Notes: generated by a model from the sequence alone, not told the origin. A DNA stretch of 57,976 bases from Symsagittifera roscoffensis (GCF_963678635.1 NW_026971477.1:1-57976); one strand, 5' to 3'; shown: positions 12,657 through 24,466, numbered from the stretch's first letter. Numbers and translations are program-made.

Positions 12657-13157
12657 GATATTTTTGTCCTGTTTACAACACAATGTTTTTTGGTATTTTC
12701 TTTAACATAAATTAGAGAAAAAAGCACTCACAATATATAAATTTGGATCTTTTTTCAAAACTCTCAGGCATCAACGCTCAAAGTATTTGTGAAACAACTT
12801 CTGAAGTCTCGATATAAAGCCATTAAAAAACATGCTTGGGTTTAATGCGTATTTTTACCCTTTTTTTAGTAGTGACAAAAATGTTGTGCAATTTCACACT
12901 CTTCTTTATGAGCCTGAAAAGCGTTTTTGATGAGTCTGTGGCCAATTAATTTGAGTTCTTAAAAAAATTTCGAAAACATGGCAATGAGTTTGAATGTTTG
13001 TCCTCTAAGGTTATGACTAGTTGGGATTTTCAAAATTAAGTTATCAGTTGTAGCTCTTGAAGCTTAATTATGATGCATTTTCAATCTGCAAAAAGTTATT
13101 AGATTAAAATTGGTCAAAATATTTACCGATATCAATACATTGTGCTATTAATACAAG

Positions 13158-13679
13158 AATTTGCTTTGTCTACATTAACAAAACTTGATTGTTGTGTAGA
13201 CCTGAGCTGTCAAAGGAAGGGTTGCCAAGGAATCACAGAGGAGGATCTGCAGCCTAATCAAGAAAAGTTTGTAAAATTAGTGTATCAAATGAGCGAGCAA
13301 TTGAAAATGTTTGAAGATTGCATCAAAAAGATAAAGATTGACCACGATATACAGGAAACTTTCAAAAACTTGAATAAAGTTTGGCGAGAAATTTTGGAAA
13401 TTTTGGAACCCAAAACGCGAAAATTTGGAGAGCAACTGCGCGCTGGAAGAATAACTGCAGACGAAATTTACGAATACCTCACGACTTTTAACTATGAACC
13501 CAGTGCCGTTGATCTGAGAAACGATATATCGGACACAAGAGGATTTGTTCGTATCAAATCCAAAAATTCCACTCCAGTGATGAATACTGCCGATAAAGAG
13601 TCGCTTGCGAAAACATGGGAACTAGCTATACGATTCAAAGTCAAGTTAATTTATCTTGACCAAAACAGACCCAATCAAG
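13158..13679 (+). CDS. Gene B, 522-nt exon, duplicate 1
   Basis: The exon follows acceptor attaatacaag and ends before gtaaaata. It enters and exits in phase 1 and encodes 174 residues. Near the start is a Cys cluster (DCCVDLSCQRKGCQG). A helical stretch follows (KMFEDCIKKIKIDHDIQETF, EPKTRKFGEQLRAGRITADE), then a more mixed C-terminal part. Codon use and base composition contrast sharply with the introns. The apparent start at 13142 is a GTG inside the intron and is not used as a start here. Family not recognised. Confidence 0.6.
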
Positions 13680-14218
13680 GTAAAATACGGATTGTTTTAC
13701 TTAGTTCGTTTATCTTGGATATTTTTGTCCTGTTTACAACACAATGTTTTTTGGTATTTTCTTTAACATAAATTAGAGAAAAAAGCACTCACAATATATA
13801 AATTTGGATCTTTTTTCAAAACTCTCAGACATCAACGCTCAAAGTATTTGTGAAACAACTTCTGAAGTCTCGATATAAAGCCATTAAAAAACATGCTTGG
13901 GTTTAATGCGTATTTTTACCCTTTTTTTAGTAGTGACAAAAATGTTGTGCAATTTCACACTCTTCTTTATGAGCCTGAAAAGCGTTTTTGATGAGTCTGT
14001 GGCCAATTAATTTGAGTTCTTAAAAAAATTTCGAAAACATGGCAATGAGTTTGAATGTTTGTCCTCTAAGGTTATGACTAGTTGGGATTTTCAAAATTAA
14101 GTTATCAGTTGTAGCTCTTGAAGCTTAATTATGATGCATTTTCAATCTGCAAAAAGTTATTAGATTAAAATTGGTCAAAATATTTACCGATATCAATACA
14201 TTGTGCTATTAATACAAG

Positions 14219-14740
14219 AATTTGCTTTGTCTACATTAACAAAACTTGATTGTTGTGTAGACCTGAGCTGTCAAAGGAAGGGTTGCCAAGGAATCACAGA
14301 GGAGGATCTGCAGCCTAATCAAGAAAAGTTTGTAAAATTAGTGTATCAAATGAGCGAGCAATTGAAAATGTTTGAAGATTGCATCAAAAAGATAAAGATT
14401 GACCACGATATACAGGAAACTTTCAAAAACTTGAATAAAGTTTGGCGAGAAATTTTGGAAATTTTGGAACCCAAAACGCGAAAGTTTGGAGAGCAACTGC
14501 GCGCTGGAAGAATAACTGCAGACGAAATTTACGAATACCTCACGACTTTTAACTATGAACCCAGTGCCGTTGATCTGAGAAACGATATATCGGACACAAG
14601 AGGATTTGTTCGTATCAAATCCAAAAATTCCACTCCAGTGATGAATACTGCCGATAAAGAGTCGCTTGCGAAAACATGGGAACTAGCTATACGATTCAAA
14701 GTCAAGTTAGTTTATCTTGACCAAAACAGACCCAATCAAG
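14219..14740 (+). CDS. Gene B, 522-nt exon, duplicate 2
   Basis: Second copy of the exon at 13158-13679, with the same acceptor and donor. It differs by one silent change and one Ile-to-Val change. Because the exon is phase-symmetric and divisible by three, using both copies would simply add a second 174-residue module without breaking the frame. Confidence 0.6.
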
Positions 14741-15664
14741 GTAAAATACGGATTGTTTTACTTAGTTCGTTTATCTTGGCGCTGCCTTTGGGCAGTAACA
14801 AACAATAATTCGCAGGTAGAATTGGTTTTAGCTTTCTCAAAACAATTTTCAAGCGAGAGGAACTAATCTTTTCAAAATGTTCAAGTTTTTGATGCCTCAA
14901 AACACAAAAACTAGAATAAAAAAGTAAGGAGGTTGTTCAAAACATCATAGCTTTGCACAACAATAGGTATTTTAATAGATATTTATTATCGTTTTAATGC
15001 AATGCAGAAAACTAATGGCCTTGAAAACATGTATACACTCCTTTCTACAATGTGAATTTTCAAAAAAATATTGTTTAAAACCCTCTCGTCCCACAATTCT
15101 TTACGGCTAAGAAAGGATAATTTTTAAATTTTCCTTAAATTTTTTTCGGAACTAAATAATTTCAAAAAATTATTACCAAGATATTTGTGCCCTGGTCAAT
15201 GACGTCGTTCTTTATTCATACTTTTGTAGTATTAATAATTCCAGATTTATGCCAAAAGTTCCGAGTACCATTTTGAATGTTTTTCAAGTTACAGTCTTAA
15301 CGTGCAAATTTCGGCCCAATTAAAGTTTGAACTTGCTCTCTAGATTTCAGTCTACTCTGATCATAGAAGCTGACATTCAAAAATTCCCTAAAACAAAATA
15401 TGATCATGGTTCCAAAAAATTAAACACATCAAAAACTCTCCTTGTCTACTAACAGAGCACTAAATGGTGTTGGAAAAAAAGAATTCTATTTCAAAAAAAA
15501 TATGTCAGACAAGCATGACTTGCCGCTTCTGTATTTTAATCCAGGTTTAAATTTTAATTTTCACTTCCCTAGTTTGCTAAAAAAAAAGTTATACAAAAGT
15601 TGATAATAGGTAGCTACATCACTAACAAACTGGTCAATAAGTATCAATCCGGGCGAATGTTTGC
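14741..15664. other. AT-rich interval, probable gene B intron
   Basis: Nothing supported on either strand. Confidence 0.4.
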
Positions 15665-16025
15665 TTAGATTTTTAATATTAAACATGATTTTGTGCAATT
15701 CTGACCCAGAGATAATGCTGTGCATCCACTAAGATATTTTAGATTGCCTGCAATTTTTCTAGGAACGTATTTCTTACAAGTGCTTCCATCAGTTCTATGA
15801 TTCAACAAGCTTTTTATTTTCGCTTTCGTCCTCTTGTCAGGCGTAATGTAGTTGAGCCTGCCACAAGAAGGAATGGAGGAGAAAACGTAATTATACCGGT
15901 TAGGGTCGAACCCAATTTCGACAACCGCTTTTAGGTTTGGTAACTTATGGACTCCCTGGTTTTGAAATTTGTTTTGAAATTTATCTGAGACAGGCGATAT
16001 AAAAGTGTTACAAACAAGACAAAAG
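15665..16025 (-). CDS. Gene C, last exon, Cys-rich hypothetical protein
   Basis: Open minus-strand frame of about 119 residues that ends in TAA. The acceptor is ggtggaag (weak polypyrimidine tract), entering in phase 2, which matches the phase-2 donor of the exon at 16296-16359. It contains an early pair FCLVC and later single cysteines (SIPSCGRLNY, DGSTCKKYVP, LSGCTALSL, NCTKSC). That spacing suggests a disulfide-rich, probably secreted protein. It lies on the strand opposite gene B, inside the intron between 14740 and 21028. Family not recognised; the track-style start at 16036 is a TTG and is not credible. Confidence 0.55.
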
Positions 16026-16295
16026 CTTCCACCCAATTTAGCAGTTTTTCAAATGTTTTTAATTAAGCATCCTAATATAAACTGACATAGGTTTTCCTAA
16101 ATTTGACTCAAATTTTTACTTCGACGTTTGCGAATTTGCGTGTTTCTATAAGACTTGTAAGTTGTCTCGGTTTTCAAACCAGTGAACGATCAATGTAGCG
16201 AGGTTTATACTTGTTCTCGTTATAATTCATAAATTTACAACTAAAGGCTTACACATTGCGGCTCACTGATTATAACACAAAGCAATTAAATCAAC

Positions 16296-16359
16296 CTTAT
16301 CCAGCCTTTTTTTGAAAAACAAGCGCTTGTTTTTTCGAAATGTTGAAAACAGCGCTGAC
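16296..16359 (-). CDS. Gene C, upstream 64-nt exon
   Basis: The acceptor is gatcaattgccag and the donor gttgat follows ATAAG. It enters in phase 1, exits in phase 2 and encodes QRCFQHFEKTSACFSKKGW plus a few residues, adding two more cysteines. It joins in frame to the last exon through an intron of 270 nt. Confidence 0.45.
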
Positions 16360-18468
16360 CTGGCAATTGATCAGTTATTCTCAAAAGAACAGTTAAAAAG
16401 CTTGCTAAAATTTTGACGGTACCACTGAAAATGAATTTTTCTTCGGCCGTATTTTGGTTTTTTTTAATCACTTCGAGGGACCACAAATAAAAATTTTAAA
16501 AAACTTTTCAATATTGATTTGAACATTAAAACAAAATTCCGGAAAAAAATCAGCAATGTTGCAAAATTCAGCTTTAAAATTTTGAAGTTTAGTTTATTTT
16601 TGATTGAGTAAAGCAATCGTGTAACGTTCGTTGTAAGAAAATTAGTGGTACAAGCTATTTCAACTTGAATTAACTTAAAAAGATAAAACTAGTTTGAAAA
16701 TTTCACTTGACGCTTTCTAATAAATTTTGGAAAAATATTGAGCTTCGAATGTCATTTAAAACTTTTTTCATAGACGAGAGAGAAAATTTTATTTTTGAAC
16801 TTCGAGCAAACAAAGTAATCGAACAGGTATATTTTTTTCATTCATTTTCAGGTAACATAAACAGTCATCAAAACAATTTAAGTGATACATCATAGTGATG
16901 CCCGCAATTTTTTTGTAGTTTTTAATTGCTAAATTTCCTAAGAGAAAATCTTTGTCGAGATAAACACAACAAAGTTGCAAAATTTTCAATAAAATTTTCC
17001 TTTTAGGCGAAAAAGTTTCACAAAATGTACCAATAAAAACCAGTTTGAGTCCTGACTTTTTGCGGCCAATAAAATTTCAAAAAAGTTATTACAATCGGGA
17101 CATTATTAAAGTTTTTTCTGTGTCAAAAATACCCTTTAAGATGTAAATACTTATTTTTACCCAGATCACTAGTTTTACAGGCTTCTTGTAGCGCTTCCAT
17201 GGCAATAAAAATTTCTAAAATGAAATATTTTTCAAAAAAATAAGCTAACTAATTGAATCACTCGTTCGATTAGTTCTCTAATCATACGGTCAAAAAACAT
17301 ATTCTAAAAAAAACAGGAACAAAATTTGTTCCGTTTTTTTCATGAATCATTAGAACATTTGGGGCTAATTGAATAGCATCCGCTATCCTTGTTATAATTT
17401 GTAAGCCCAAAAATATTATCTTCAGTCACAAACTGATTCAATAAAAAAAGCATTGTGCTGTCAAAAAATGATAAACATCTTTTGATATTGACTACTGTTT
17501 GTATTGACTACTGAAAACTTCTTCGGTTCAGCTGGTAATTTTTCCAACGCAACGATTACTTTCTCAACCAGGCATTCATGTTATGTTCTATTTTTTTAGT
17601 CGTGCTTTGCGACTTCTGTTTTATAAACCTATGTTGTTAATCTGAATAAAGTAACAAGTATGAATATGTAGAGACGGGAGACTTCTCGCTTGCTTGTTTT
17701 GTCGTTATATAATTCGACGTTTGAATTCAATTCGACGTTTGAAGGATTTCCTAAAAACATTGTTAACGTGAATATTAATTACTAACCTCTTTTTGTGTTG
17801 TACCCCGCCTCCGCTTCCAATTTTTTGCGGGCATCTTTTAACGAATAACTTTACGTACACCGCTTCCCACTTTTTCAAACATCACTTCACGAAAATTTTT
17901 TGTCATACCAAACTCTCGTGAGTCTCAAATTAGCTCTACATAGCTCTAGAGAAAGTCATCCTCCCACGATACACTGTTACTAGCAGTATATTACAAAAAG
18001 CAATTGATTCCTTACCTTATATGCTGGAAAGATTTTAATTGTGCAAATACCAAAGCATATGTGAAAGATTGGTTGTTAAGTATACGTCAAGGCAGTGCAT
18101 AAATTACGACCATGGGCCAGTTGAAACACCGCTACTGAAAAAACGCTTTTTCCGATCTGTCCACAAGTACTTTTCCTCCTAGCTTTTTACCACCACCTAC
18201 TGCACTTGGGTAGTTTCTTAAAGCAAAGTGGTTTTTAATGATTTTGGAAAGCAATAAAAGCATAAACCTAATGAGAAAAATTGGAATACAATGTGATGAT
18301 TGAAAAAAAAATGTTTCACCATGAAATCATAGTATTTTGAAAAAGTATCCTACTGAAAGTTGAGCTTTTTCTTGTTGACACAGGAGCCATTTAATACAAA
18401 CCTCAAAATTTTCATGATACTCTTCAAATTAAACAAGGAAAACAAAGTATAACGAAGACCTTTTGCAG
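16360..18468. other. AT-rich interval; one weak exon candidate
   Basis: A possible plus-strand exon at 16774-16826 (acceptor ttttttcatag, donor gtatat) encodes ERENFIFELRANKVIEQ. It is not phase-symmetric, so it does not fit gene B. Small direct repeats attgactactg (about 17490-17510) and ttcgacgtttgaa (about 17715-17745) look like slippage. Nothing else seen. Confidence 0.35.
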
Positions 18469-18536
18469 GCTTTCAAAATATGATTTCGAGTATAAAAGCG
18501 AAAAAAACTTCGGTGGAAATCTTTGATTTTAACAAG
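18469..18536 (+). CDS. Possible exon, plus strand, 68 nt
   Basis: Acceptor gaccttttgcag and donor gtatac after AACAAG. It enters in phase 1 and exits in phase 0, encoding a basic peptide around ISSIKAKKTSVEIFDFNK. The acceptor is good. The exit phase does not fit the next gene B exon, so it may be an alternative exon or a false positive. Confidence 0.3.
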
Positions 18537-19693
18537 GTATACAGGATTTTTCATGGAAAACTTATGAAAAAATTACAACAAGGCGTCAAGACCAAGCGCA
18601 CATGCAGAAAAAGAAATTCACTTATAACAGCATGTAGCTTATTGTTTTTATTGAAATTATTTTCAAAGTTTTCTCCTAAAATAAAAAACACTTTGAGTCT
18701 AAAATGATTTGTCTGAAAACTTGATCGGTTCAAAAATGTTCCAAAAAAGACGAAAACTTGAAAGTTACAAAACAAAAAATTGAAATTTCAGAATAAGAAA
18801 CACTGCTAAAGAATTATAAATATCAAGAAAAAAACCTGCCGCAAAATACAAATACAAAAACTGAAATGAAAAAATCAGCAAGACCAACAAAAAAACCTCC
18901 GACATCAAGGACTTTAAAACAAAAAAAAATCCATTAAAGAAAGAGTGGGGGCTGATATTTAGACAGTTAGTTATCTTCAAGTACCAGAACATTGCTCAGG
19001 CAACGCTTTCATAAGTACAAGGAAGCGTTTCCATCTTATCGAAATTTTACTATGTTGAAAATTTATAGACAAATCATTTTTATCCAAGGATTTTTCATAA
19101 AATAAGAGCTACGAATGCAAAAATGAAGAACGAGAACAGGTTTCTAATAAAATTGGCTTTTCAATAAAAAATTTATACGAAACTAGATCGTCATATACTC
19201 TAAATATATAAAGAGCACATTTCAGATATATTTTTTGCTAAATCGATGGAAAATCAACTGAGAAGGTTCATGGGTGAAAAAAGACCTCATTATCTTCACT
19301 TTGCCAAAGAAACGGTCTATCGCGGTCTTTTATTTCCAGTTCTAGAATAAAAATTCAAACTTTCATATTCATGGGACATTACATGGGACATCTACGCTTA
19401 GCTAGAAATTGAAAAATAATGAAATACTATCCCAAATAAATTGTTTTAAGATTTCAAATTTGGTTTGCATGAAAAACTGTCATTCTTACAATTTCAAAAA
19501 ACCTTATATTGATTGAAAAGAAACCAGCTAAACCAATACAGAAATTTCACAAGTTCTTTTCCTGAGAATTGACAAAACATATTATTTGGAAACAATTGTT
19601 TCATCTTACATTAATAAACTAGTTCCCAGCATGCGGATTGCATAATCTACATATATTTTCTTGACTGCAACTTAAGTTCGTATCTTCAAACAG
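18537..19693. other. AT-rich interval, nothing supported
   Basis: Short F/K-rich frames on both strands only. A tandem atgggacattacatgggacat lies near 19370-19392. Confidence 0.4.
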
Positions 19694-19764
19694 TCCATGA
19701 GAGGTTATTTGAAGAGTTTAAAGGTGCAAGGACGAACCTAATGCCAAAACGGAAGATGGATTAG
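19694..19764 (+). CDS. Possible terminal exon, frame ambiguous
   Basis: After acceptor tatcttcaaacag the phase-1 frame reads HERLFEEFKGARTNLMPKRK and stops at TAG 19762-19764. A second frame from about 19731 is strikingly acidic (TEDGLDEEESEPYLT) and stops at 19794-19796. The local drop in T content suggests coding, but I cannot choose between the frames. Confidence 0.3.
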
Positions 19765-21027
19765 ACGAGGAAGAATCAGAGCCTTACTTGACTTAAGAAA
19801 AAATACTTGCTACTCGTTCTGATTTCCAATTACGAAGATTGTTTTGCATTAATTATGTTTTTATGCTTGTTCTATTTTTTTACCACAAACTTGTAAAAAA
19901 GAATTTCAAACTGACGTTTTGTGAGTATTTTGAAAAATAGAAATAGAAAAGAAAAAGTGCTCCAAAAACAGAAGCAAGATAATGAGATAGTTTTAACCCA
20001 ATTATGAATAACAAGTAAACAAATAGGTAGAAGGTTTCGTAAATTTTTATTACGATACGTGAAAAAAGCTAACATTTCTTTGCAAACTTCGTACGTCTTA
20101 AAGTCTCTACCTTCTGTCGAGAAACCTTTTTTAGAACAAAATGTTTACAAAGCAGGCGAGAATTTTTACAAGGAATGTAATACATAATAATGAAAAAGAA
20201 GGACGAAGAAAAATAGGTATGTTGAAGTGAAAGTATACTGTTTTGTGAAGTATAAATGTTAGATCATTTGGATTGTAATTGAAATTATTTTTCAATCGTT
20301 AATAGCTAAAACAATTTCCCAAAACAATAGCAATTTCCCAAAACAGATAAGTTTAACCGTTTTTATATTTCATTTGCTGTAGGTACGTAATTGATAGATA
20401 TATACGAAATTATCAATCAAGTTCGAAAACAATTTGATTAAGTTTTGCTACCATAATTTAGTTTCCTTGCAAATACACTCTTTATGAAACTCCCTTGTTT
20501 CAAAACTGTTTTTCTTAAGTGAAAAAAAATATCTCACTATACCAATAAAACAAAAGGAGAAAAAGCCTCAAAATTCAAACCCGACACTTTTGCTCCAAAA
20601 ACAATAATCCAATTTTTTTCCTTAGTAGTCCTTAGGAGTGATGAACAAAAGATTTTCTGAAAATTTTTTGTCTTTTTTTAGATTACGTTAGCTGAAACTA
20701 TCTAAAAAAAACGCTTAATTTCAGATTCCCTGTAGTTCTGTAGTTTCAAATTTATAAAACAATATAAAAGAGTTTTTATTGAAATAATCCTAGCTAACAT
20801 GATCTAAAACTGATTAAAAAGAAAGACTTTCCGAAAATCGTTGACTATTTTGTTTGCCACTTTTTCAGAAAATAATTATTCCTAAGAGCATGAGAGATTA
20901 TGGACCAAACTTGTCGAGTTTAAGATTTGAGGTTGTTTCTCATTTTTTCTTTTAATGTTTCGAGATATTTAATCGTAATAAAATTTCCATCAATTGTTTT
21001 AATTTTTTCAGTTCGTTTTTATTTCAG
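19765..21027. other. AT-rich interval, probable gene B intron
   Basis: Nothing supported. caatttcccaaaaca is repeated at about 20314 and 20330. Confidence 0.4.
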
Positions 21028-21057
21028 GTGATCCGTTTGAAGGCGAAGAACTAATTA
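21028..21057 (+). CDS. Gene B, 30-nt micro-exon
   Basis: Acceptor ttcgtttttatttcag and donor gtgagtaa are both near-consensus. The exon is 30 nt, phase 1 at both ends, and encodes DPFEGEELI plus split codons. It joins in phase to the terminal exon at 21488. Confidence 0.6.
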
Positions 21058-21487
21058 GTGAGTAAAACAGTTGCAGAAGAACATTGACCTTCAGTCATTG
21101 ACTTTAAAAGAAACTATGAAACGATGTACAATGATGTAAAATAACCTATCAACAAACTGACAATGTTTTTAGAACATCTAACTTTGATATTCATAAAAGT
21201 GAAACCGCAACACAATACCACTATTGAAGATATTTTGAATAACACTCATCTTGCATCAATACTTCCATGAATTTCTTCTTTCGACAACAAGCTGGGAGAA
21301 AATATCCTGATCGGTTATCTGTTTTTATCCAAAATTTGTTACAACGTGGATTCGTTGCACGAGGTTAAAACTTTTTACCACCATTTATGTTGACAATTTA
21401 GTGTGAACACAGTCAAAATCAACTAGTTATACTAATTTTGAACTCCTCTCAATGGTTAGGCGATCAATTCTGTTTTTATTTTCACAG

Positions 21488-21615
21488 ATGCGTTTCAGCT
21501 TAGGCGGAAAAAAAACTGGGTCTTCCAGGCCAATCTACAAAACGAGTTTGAAACATTCGAGTGTCGATATAAACATTTTGGAGACACGATTCGTTTTTGT
21601 ACATGGTCGTTCTAG
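21488..21615 (+). CDS. Gene B, terminal coding exon
   Basis: The acceptor is ctgtttttattttcacag. The exon enters in phase 1 and reads 41 codons to TAG at 21613-21615. The peptide is basic then aromatic (AFQLRRKKNWVFQANLQNEF ... RFCTWSF). The phase matches the micro-exon at 21028-21057. An AATAAA occurs at about 21948, some 330 nt downstream, as a possible polyadenylation signal. Confidence 0.6.
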
Positions 21616-22094
21616 ATTTTGACGATTTTTTAGCTATCGTTTTTTGCCGCTTTTCTCCGACAGACGCGTTCACTCACCAGAATCAGTTGCATTGAACCCA
21701 CCTTTAACCAGTATCAAATGCACTTGTTAACTTGAAAATATAATTGAACATTCTCAATTTTTAAAAAAAAACTGAGGGCAGGCTGAGTTTTGCTTGGTAA
21801 TTTAAACGCTAAAATTATACCGTACAGGTATTTTTTAAGGCATGTTAGAGACAGTGTACATGGTTGAACTTTTCAAAAAGGCTGCATTTGTTCTGTTCAA
21901 AAGGAGCTGGCAATGACTGGAATAGTGAGGATAAAAAAAAATTTTAAAATAAAAACAATTTAGAAAGTAACAGCATTTTGAATTCGTATCATTAGACAAA
22001 GCCTTGCCTTGATTAGGTTTTTTCTATATTTTGAAGTAAAATCACTGAAATGGCTGTTTTTTCCAAATAAAACACATTTTCAACTAATCAATAG
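21616..22094. other. Probable 3' UTR of gene B and intergenic or intron sequence
   Basis: No coding frame supported in this interval. Confidence 0.35.
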
Positions 22095-22243
22095 CGCTAA
22101 CCGAAAAAGAAAAATATCACCTATACTGCAATTAGATACAAACGTTGCAAATTGTAATGAAGCTTCTAAAACCTCTCTTCTCCAATTGATGCACAAAACA
22201 AGGAAAAATGATGAAAAACTAAGAGGTTGCTCACTTAGTTCAA
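22095..22243 (+). CDS. Gene D, internal exon
   Basis: Open frame after acceptor aactaatcaatag (phase 2 entry) to donor gtacgttt after TTCAA (phase 1 exit). It encodes about 49 residues, basic and polar (ANRKRKISPILQLDTNVANC ... KLRGCSLSSS). The composition departs clearly from the flanks. It may be an alternative 3' part of gene B or a separate gene. Family not recognised. Confidence 0.5.
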
Positions 22244-22604
22244 GTACGTTTTAGAGTAGTTTTTCAGAAAAGCTTTCAGTTTCACACTAGAAACAATTCA
22301 AGGCTAATGATCCACAAATTTGACTGCAAACTTTTGACAAAAACTACCCGGCCAATTTAACAAAAAGTATTTTCATCATAAGTAATTATTACTTTTTTGT
22401 TTTTGCTACCAAATGACACTGTTTTTTTTGTTATTTTACTTGAAAATTCAAGTCCTAAACTGATCCATGAAATTTATTTAAAAACTGTGTTCCACTCTTT
22501 TAATTAAAATAATCATAAATTGAAAGTTACAAAAATAATAGCACGAAGTCGCGAACTCAATTTTTCAATGTATTCTTGCAGTTTAAGTAATAACGTATTT
22601 TCAG

Positions 22605-22618
22605 GCCGGAACGATTAA
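22605..22618 (+). CDS. Gene D, terminal micro-exon
   Basis: Acceptor ataacgtattttcag, then two bases, three codons (RND) and TAA. Phase 1 entry matches the donor at 22243. It is very short, so it rests on the splice site and phase only. Confidence 0.3.
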
Positions 22619-22843
22619 GCTTTGAGTGGTCCTGAGTCAATCAATATTTTGCTGACTACGACGCTAACTTGCTTTATATTTACAGCGTTCTGTATAAATT
22701 TTTTCTTCAATCAAGAAAGGTTGGTTACTCTGTTGGTTAAGTACAGCTACGAAAGTCAGTTAGACACCTTTATTACACGGTTTTAATACAAACATCATCA
22801 CCAAGTCTTATAACGTTTTTAATTTACACATAGGGCAGCCGTT

Positions 22844-22911
22844 TCAAGAAAAAATTACATGTTGATCTTCTTTTGAGTTTGAACCGTATGTAGGTAAAGG
22901 CTTTTCAACTG
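22844..22911 (-). CDS. Gene E, terminal exon
   Basis: Acceptor ctatcggcaccag, phase 1 entry, 21 codons to TGA. The peptide is VEKPLPTYGSNSKEDQHVIF plus Ser. The phase fits the donor at 23216. Family not recognised. Confidence 0.4.
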
Positions 22912-23092
22912 CTGGTGCCGATAGAAAAAAAAACATAAAGAGATTGCAAAAAACATAAGGAGCCGCTTCAAGATATGATTTTGCGATTATGACTTTTTGC
23001 TGAGAGACTAACTTTTCTTCTTTTTGCACAACGTTCTTTTTGAAAATTATACAAACACATTTAGGCTCTTTTCGAAATTTTTGGAAACAAAC

Positions 23093-23137
23093 TTTTCCGA
23101 ATAGTGTCAGCAGATTCGATGCTTTCGGAAACATTTT
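23093..23137 (-). CDS. Gene E, possible middle exon (left boundary good, right boundary unclear)
   Basis: Coding-like minus-strand frame NVSESIESADTIRK ending at a phase-1 donor (A, then gtttgt). No acceptor with the matching phase is visible upstream, so the exon may extend or be absent. Confidence 0.25.
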
Positions 23138-23215
23138 TTAAATTATTGTTAGAAAATAAAAAAAGAAGTATGTGTTTTAAGTACTTGATAGAGAAGCTTT
23201 TTTCGTGTTGATTAC

Positions 23216-23258
23216 TAGAATTTTCCAGTGACAAACTTTGTTCAGCAACACGAGAAAG
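23216..23258 (-). CDS. Gene E, 43-nt exon
   Basis: Acceptor tctcatttggttgcag, then LSRVAEQSLSLENS, then donor gtaatc after TTCTA. It is phase 0 in and phase 1 out. It can splice in frame to the terminal exon at 22844-22911. Confidence 0.35.
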
Positions 23259-24217
23259 CTGCAACCAAATGAGACCTCAATTTTGTTCAATTTTTGGCTT
23301 TTCTTTGTTCCGTTAACATGACACTCACTTTTTGTTGCAGTTTTCTTTGGGTTTTACGGCTCGTAATCGCTCGCAATCGCTCACAATTGTTAACATATCG
23401 AAAACTAGTTCATATCAAGTGAACAACTATGTTGAAAATATCTTCTGAATAGGGACGGACATCATGATTATATTTCTTCTGATGGAATATCTGGCCAATG
23501 CATTTTTGTTAGTGTTTTCTGCGTTGTAAATTGCCACAGTATTCACATTTTCACTAATTGTAAATCAAAAATTCTTTTTGCTTAGCTGCTTTTTGTTTTT
23601 CGTTTTCCTTTCCAGTCAAGGTTTCCTCAGCTTAAACGGTATCGATTGAGGTTTTTACTCAGTGGTTTTATCCTATTTTATTTCTTATCTGATATCCTTT
23701 TGTTTTTTTGGCAGGTTGAAAGAGCTCCGTTTTTGCTCTCTCATCTTGAAACTAAGCAGCTTAAGTGAGCAATTTGCTTTTTAAGCCATCTTTTTAGCAT
23801 CGCGAATTCAATATTATTGAATTTTGGCTATTATATGCCATAACATTCGTTATGTTTGTCCCTGTGTCGCTTCCTTATTTCAAGTCATCTATATTTTCTA
23901 AATTGATAAAAAAGAAGTGAACTTCCTTCATCGTTAGTTGTGGTGAACCGGAACCGTTAGATTTCTTTTTTTTTCATCTAGGTTTTTAAAATTAAGATTT
24001 CTTTTTCGGCTTTTTAGCACATATCGAAGACTTCCAGATCTCATCTGTCTCGAATTGTAAAATTATAAAACAATTGATGAACTTCCTCATTGAACTCTCA
24101 TCCTCTCAAAATGACAGATGCTGTGAGACAGATTTTATTGAATTGTACCTCAAAATTTTTTTATACACATCACATCAACTCGCTAGCTGCTACGTAAAGC
24201 AGTACTTTTTGTTGCAG
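23259..24217. other. AT-rich interval; no gene supported
   Basis: T-rich stretch with small repeats of tcgctcgcaatcgctcacaa type near 23365-23385. Several ttgttgcag acceptor-like words lack an exon. Confidence 0.35.
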
Positions 24218-24256
24218 CTGACCAAGGAGCCTGAGCCAGCTAACACTCAATTTTAG
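24218..24256 (+). CDS. Possible terminal micro-exon, plus strand
   Basis: A strong acceptor gtactttttgttgcag is followed by LTKEPEPANTQF and TAG. Phase 0. No partner exon identified. Confidence 0.3.
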   Translation: MTKEPEPANTQF

Positions 24257-24355
24257 AATCCGTTATTTCCATCCAGTCACTATACCATGAACTAAGACAG
24301 GTAAAAGGTTTTCTTGTGTATAAAGTTGAAAAGTATGTTTTCCCATGTATAGGAC

Positions 24356-24466
24356 TAGAAACTTCGACGGCAATTTTGTGATGTGTGTTTCGGAAAATTC
24401 GGCGTCGGAAATTGTCAAAACAGCAACGCTTTTGCTTCAAGATACGGATTGGTTTTGAGCATCGTG
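24356..24466 (-). CDS. Possible 111-nt exon, basic peptide
   Basis: Minus-strand frame after acceptor gatttttcctgaag to a weak donor (TCTA, then gtccta). It is phase 1 at both ends and 37 codons long, rich in R, K and C (KQKRCCFDNFRRRIFRNTHH). It may belong to gene E. Confidence 0.3.

Larger units (their letters stand above)
12657..14778. repeat. 1061-bp tandem duplication, two units
   Basis: The units are 12657-13717 and 13718-14778. I see only about three substitutions between them: caggcatc/cagacatc before the exon, and two inside it (one silent, one Ile to Val). The duplication carries a complete exon with its upstream intron sequence. The join has no more than a base or two of microhomology. 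Such high identity in intron sequence means it is recent, or an assembly artefact. Confidence 0.9.

Noticed and set aside
12260-12727. Minus-strand ORF of 155 codons as a gene
   Set aside because: F, L, N, K and I dominate, there is no motif, and its 5' end lies in duplicated intron sequence. A long frame like this can arise by chance in a 58-kb AT-rich window, so I did not call it.
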